From Propionivibrio sp. (GTDB lineage: Bacteria; Pseudomonadota; Gammaproteobacteria; Burkholderiales; Rhodocyclaceae): a stretch of 64,000 nt of DNA. A program made the position numbers and the translations under genes. The stretch spans positions 1-64,000 of the forward strand of contig NZ_JAPUVO010000100.1 in NCBI RefSeq assembly GCF_029255185.1, given 5' to 3'. Below are positions 60,842-64,000 of the stretch, piece by piece (positions within the stretch are counted from its first letter, which is position 1; each line of letters begins with the position of its first letter). The notes under the pieces are model-generated. The model searched no databases. It saw only the letters and a list, made by a program, of their open reading frames with translations, and was not told where the DNA came from.

Positions 60842-63076
60842 ATGAACCCTACTCACCAACGCCAACAAGTTGACACTGCCTGCGATTGTGGGAGTGGCTG
60901 CGCGACATCGCCTGCTGTGGGCGGGCCAATGGCGTCTAATGCAACGGCTGTTGAGCCACAGCGATTCCGGATCGCGAACATGGACTGCGCGTCGGAAGAG
61001 TCAGAAATCCGTCGAGCGCTGGACGGCGTGGCAGGCATTCGTGGCTTGCAGTTCAACTTGGGCGACCGCGAGTTGGCCATCGCTGCCGAGGATCATGCTC
61101 TGCGGGTGGCACTGGATGCAATTCGCAAAGCGGGCTTCAAACCGGAACCACTCGGCGTAGAAGACAAATCGGATGGAGCTACTGCCGCTGCGCCAACTGG
61201 TTTCTGGGCCTCATGGGGCAAATTGATTGCTGCATTGGGGCTGGCCGTGGCGGCTGAAGGCTTGGCATTCGCTTTTTCAGATAGTTGGCCAGCAAAAGCC
61301 CTTGGAATGGCGCTGGCCGCGGTGGCCATCGCCCTGGCGGGTTTCTCTGTCTACGGTAAAGGGCTTTCCGCACTGCGGCAAGGACGCTTGAACATCAACG
61401 CCTTGATGACTGTGGCCGTGACAGGTGCCTTCTTGATAGGCCAGTGGCCAGAAGCTGCCATGGTGATGGCCTTGTATGCCATAGCCGAGGCCATCGAGGC
61501 TCGAGCGGTGGACCGGGCGCGTAACGCCATCAAGAGCTTGCTGGCTCTTGCACCGGAGCAAGCCGAGGTGCGTCAAAGTGACGGCAGTTGGACACGCGTC
61601 GGCGTCAAAGCGGTCGTTGTTGATGCGATAGTGCGCATCCGTCCAGGAGAGCGCGTTCCGCTCGATGGCGTCGTGACGCTGGGCCAGAGCGCCATCGACC
61701 AGTCCCCTGTGACTGGGGAAAGCCTGCCTATAGACAAGGCTCCTGGCGACGAAGTCTTTGCCGGCACCATCAACCAGTCTGCGGCGTTGGAATTCCGTGT
61801 CACCGCGCCCGCTTCGGACAGTACCCTGGCGCGCATCATCCACGCAGTCGAGCAAGCACAGTCGTCCCGTGCGCCAACACAGCGCTTTGTTGATCGGTTT
61901 GCCGCGATCTACACACCTGCAGTTTTCACCCTGGCTGTCGCCGTCGCGTCGTTAGCGCCGTGGATCACGGACTTGACCTGGATACAGGCTGTCTATAAAG
62001 CCTTGGTGTTGTTGGTCATCGCTTGCCCTTGTGCCTTGGTTATTTCCACACCAGTCACGGTCGTCAGCGGCTTGGCAGCCGGGGCAAGGCGGGGAATATT
62101 GATCAAAGGTGGCGTTTACTTGGAGGATGCGCGAAAGATCAAAGCGGTGGCCCTGGACAAGACCGGCACGATCACGGAAGGTAAGCCAAAACTGGTGGCC
62201 TTCGAGCCCGTAGATACAGGTCTTGATCAACGGGTGCTGGAGGGACTTGCAAAGAGTCTCGCGGGTCGGTCGGATCACCCGGTTTCCAAAGCCATCGCAG
62301 AGGGGCTGTCAACCGCCGATCTAGAGGTGGGAGAGTTTCAAGCCGTTGCAGGGCGTGGAGTGCAAGGCGTCATCGGCAATCATCCCTACGCGCTGGCCAA
62401 CCACCGCTGGATCGAGGAGCGTGGGCAATGTTCGGCTGAACTCGAAGCCCGTCTCGCAGTTCATGAAGAGGCAGGTCGCACGGTCACACTCCTCGCGAAC
62501 AGCGAACGTGTGATGGCGATCTGCGCTGTAGCGGACACCATCAAGCCATCCTCCGCCCAAGCGGTGGCCGACCTGAAGTCGCTCGGCGTAACACCGGTCA
62601 TGCTGACAGGAGATAACATCGCGACCGCGCGCACCGTCGGATTTCAGGCGGGCATTGCCGAGGTGCGGGGCAACCTGCTACCCGAAGACAAGTTGCAGGC
62701 CATCTGCGAACTTCAACAGCGCTTGGGTATCACGGCGATGACAGGCGATGGCATCAATGATGCGCCAGCACTTGCCAAGGCCGACATCGGCTTCGCCATG
62801 GGTGCTGCTGGAACCCATACGGCGATGGAGGCCGCCGATGTTGTGGTCATGAACGACGACCTGCGGCGTCTGCCAGAAACGATACGGCTCTCGAAGCGCA
62901 CCCACGCCGTGCTTTGGCAGAACATCAGTCTTGCGCTAGGCATCAAGCTGGTGTTTTTACTGCTGGCTGTCTTCGACAATGCCTCCATGTGGATGGCGGT
63001 GTTTGCGGACATGGGGGCAAGCTTGCTGGTGGTCTTCAATGGGCTAAGGTTGCTTGGAAGGCAACAGAGCAAGTAG
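60842..63076 (+). CDS. cadA: P1B-type Cd/Zn/Pb-exporting ATPase (CadA)
   Basis: A 744-aa pump. Residues 1-40 hold Cys pairs (DTACDCGSGC), and an HMA-like domain carries IANMDCASEESEIRRAL (Cys49). The metal path is Cys395-Pro-Cys397, the phosphorylated Asp439 in DKTGTI, then [16 protein letters not shown]. The ...CPCALVIS pattern and terminal GLRLLGR type tail match Zn/Cd/Pb ATPases. It is controlled by CadR next door. Confidence 0.93.
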   Translation: MNPTHQRQQVDTACDCGSGCATSPAVGGPMASNATAVEPQRFRIANMDCASEESEIRRALDGVAGIRGLQFNLGDRELAIAAEDHALRVALDAIRKAGFKPEPLGVEDKSDGATAAAPTGFWASWGKLIAALGLAVAAEGLAFAFSDSWPAKALGMALAAVAIALAGFSVYGKGLSALRQGRLNINALMTVAVTGAFLIGQWPEAAMVMALYAIAEAIEARAVDRARNAIKSLLALAPEQAEVRQSDGSWTRVGVKAVVVDAIVRIRPGERVPLDGVVTLGQSAIDQSPVTGESLPIDKAPGDEVFAGTINQSAALEFRVTAPASDSTLARIIHAVEQAQSSRAPTQRFVDRFAAIYTPAVFTLAVAVASLAPWITDLTWIQAVYKALVLLVIACPCALVISTPVTVVSGLAAGARRGILIKGGVYLEDARKIKAVALDKTGTITEGKPKLVAFEPVDTGLDQRVLEGLAKSLAGRSDHPVSKAIAEGLSTADLEVGEFQAVAGRGVQGVIGNHPYALANHRWIEERGQCSAELEARLAVHEEAGRTVTLLANSERVMAICAVADTIKPSSAQAVADLKSLGVTPVMLTGDNIATARTVGFQAGIAEVRGNLLPEDKLQAICELQQRLGITAMTGDGINDAPALAKADIGFAMGAAGTHTAMEAADVVVMNDDLRRLPETIRLSKRTHAVLWQNISLALGIKLVFLLLAVFDNASMWMAVFADMGASLLVVFNGLRLLGRQQSK

Positions 63077-63120
63077 AAAAGATGCACAGGGAAGTCTATA
63101 GCTGCTACACTGTTGTCCAT

Positions 63121-63474
63121 ATGCGTAGATGGTTGGCAATCCTTTTGTTGGTGTTTATGCCGCTACAGCTTGGCTGGGCGGCTGCAGCCAGCTATTGCCA
63201 ACACGAAACCGGTGCCGCAGCCAAGCACTTTGGTCACCATGACCATCAGCACAAGACTGCGGATGGCAAAGACGCATCTTCCGATCCAGCCAAGACCATC
63301 GGTGGCGATCCCGATTGCGCATCCTGTCACGCGGGATGTTTGTCGGCCTTGCCTGGGGCAGTCACGATTGCATCGCATGCCGACTCGTCTCTGGATACAG
63401 CAGATTACTGGGCTCGTCTCACGTCGCCCCCTTTTGAACGCCTCGAACGCCCTCAGTGGCGTGCCCTCGCCTGA
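63121..63474 (+). CDS. CzcI-like small periplasmic protein 2
   Basis: A 117-aa protein. Signal peptide RRWLAILLLVFMPLQLGWAA, then HETGAAAKHFGHHDHQHK, a His-rich metal-binding stretch, and CASCHAGCLSALPG. It shares the start, the Cys motif and the context with the CzcI-like gene at 53.6 kb. It precedes a CzcC-like gene, so a czcICBA-type operon probably continues beyond the window. Confidence 0.82.
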   Translation: MRRWLAILLLVFMPLQLGWAAAASYCQHETGAAAKHFGHHDHQHKTADGKDASSDPAKTIGGDPDCASCHAGCLSALPGAVTIASHADSSLDTADYWARLTSPPFERLERPQWRALA

Positions 63475-63642
63475 TCGGCGGGGAGCGCGTTCCTTCCCTT
63501 CGTCATCACCAATGCACGGATACGCCTAGCGCGTGACCGTATCAAGCCGACCTCAGCTCGGCTGACGTGACGACGAGCAGGCGATCATTTGGATCGCTCT
63601 CCGCCGATTCCCTCGTGTATTTGAATATCACTGGAGAATCGA

Positions 63643-64000
63643 ATGTTGAAGAGTCATCACAATCACAAACGACGGAAGTCAGTCTCCGTCCTCCGCACAT
63701 CAGGAGTCGCGGCTGCGACGAGCTTGCTCGTAGCGCTCGCTGCAGGGGCAGCTTTCGCTCAGGCGTTGCCAGCAGCACAAGACAATCCTTCAGCCGTCAG
63801 AAGCGGCTTGCAGAGCGAAGCGGCAACGATCCTGACGCTGCAAAAGGCCATCGATTTAGCCCTGGACAGCAATCTAGACTTGGCTGTCGCAAGGCGGGAA
63901 ATCGAGGCAACGCAAGGTCAGGTGATCCAGGGGCAAGCTCGCCCCAATCCCGAACTGGCGTACTCGCTGGAAGACCAGAGGGCAGCGACCCGCACACAAA
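63643..64000 (+). CDS. CzcC-like TolC-family protein (5' part, cut by window edge)
   Basis: Only 119 codons are present. Signal peptide around LLVALAAGAAFAQALPAAQ, then LTLQKAIDLALDSNLDLAVA and RREIEATQGQVIQGQARPNPEL, the start of an OEP repeat. A GGAGAA site precedes ATG 63643. The 168 bp between it and the CzcI-like gene hold no ORF, only a small AGCCGA/TCGGCT hairpin at 63545-63563. It likely begins a czcCBA operon. Confidence 0.8.
   Translation, partial: MLKSHHNHKRRKSVSVLRTSGVAAATSLLVALAAGAAFAQALPAAQDNPSAVRSGLQSEAATILTLQKAIDLALDSNLDLAVARREIEATQGQVIQGQARPNPELAYSLEDQRAATRTQ

Overview
The window reads as betaproteobacterial DNA, probably Burkholderiales such as the Comamonadaceae. The grounds are high GC, the gene families present and the style of the copper/cadmium resistance cassettes. 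This is an inference; no 16S rRNA or species marker is present. It has three parts: a short chromosomal left edge, a long lambda-like prophage (about 0.6 to 42.8 kb), and a heavy-metal resistance island (about 42.85 to 64 kb) that runs off the right edge.

Left edge and integration module (1-3.5 kb). The 3' end of an unrecognised gene is followed by a tRNA-Phe gene with a near-consensus promoter and a terminator. Next comes a leftward operon: a 63-aa peptide, a DUF2924 protein, a serine recombinase and two paralogous ParB-type HTH proteins, ending at an intrinsic terminator.

Control and accessory module (3.5-7.3 kb). An XRE repressor and an ImmA/IrrE metallopeptidase (HELGH) form a two-gene unit with its own promoter, operator-like palindromes and terminator. 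Two unrecognised proteins (478 and 310 aa) follow.

Replication/recombination module (7.3-15.4 kb). Tightly overlapping genes encode an AlpA-like HTH protein behind an 11-bp inverted repeat, a Sak4-like RecA-fold ATPase, an SSB-like protein, a P63C protein, a zinc-finger protein, a RecB-like nuclease, a P4/D5-type primase-helicase and a RuvC-like resolvase. A 25-bp inverted repeat with a 50-bp centre lies between primase and resolvase and is a candidate origin.

Modification and inverted block (15.4-20.3 kb). Two tandem ParB-domain/DNA-methyltransferase fusions are followed by four small leftward genes. Each of these has a copy of the same bipartite sequence in its 5' leader; a fifth copy lies in the recombinase operon.

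Morphogenesis and lysis (20.3-42.8 kb). Terminase small and large subunits, two tail-fibre-like genes, gpW-type connector, lambda-type portal, S49 protease/scaffold, decoration protein D, capsid E, head-tail completion proteins, tail tube, a tail chaperone with a -1 frameshift site (TTTTTTT), a DUF6441-type protein, tape measure, a largely unrecognised tail-tip set rich in aromatic residues, a 3TM holin-like protein and a GH24 lysozyme. Head order follows lambda; the tail tip does not.

Metal island (42.85-64 kb). A CopS/CopR two-component system lies divergent from a copper operon, with a 10-bp-arm cop box between them. The operon holds a small secreted protein, a TolC-type lipoprotein, a Tat-exported multicopper oxidase, a cupredoxin, a DUF411 protein, CusF, a Met-rich periplasmic protein, a DUF2933 protein, an ICMT-like methyltransferase and a Cu(I) P1B-ATPase. 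A CzcI-like protein and a CusCBA-type RND pump follow. Finally cadR and a cadA-type ATPase with a 19-bp-spacer promoter, a second CzcI-like gene and the start of a CzcC-like gene. Together these would oxidise and bind periplasmic copper, pump Cu(I) out of the cytoplasm and expel Cu/Ag and Cd/Zn/Pb from the cell. No CRISPR array, rRNA or transposase was seen.
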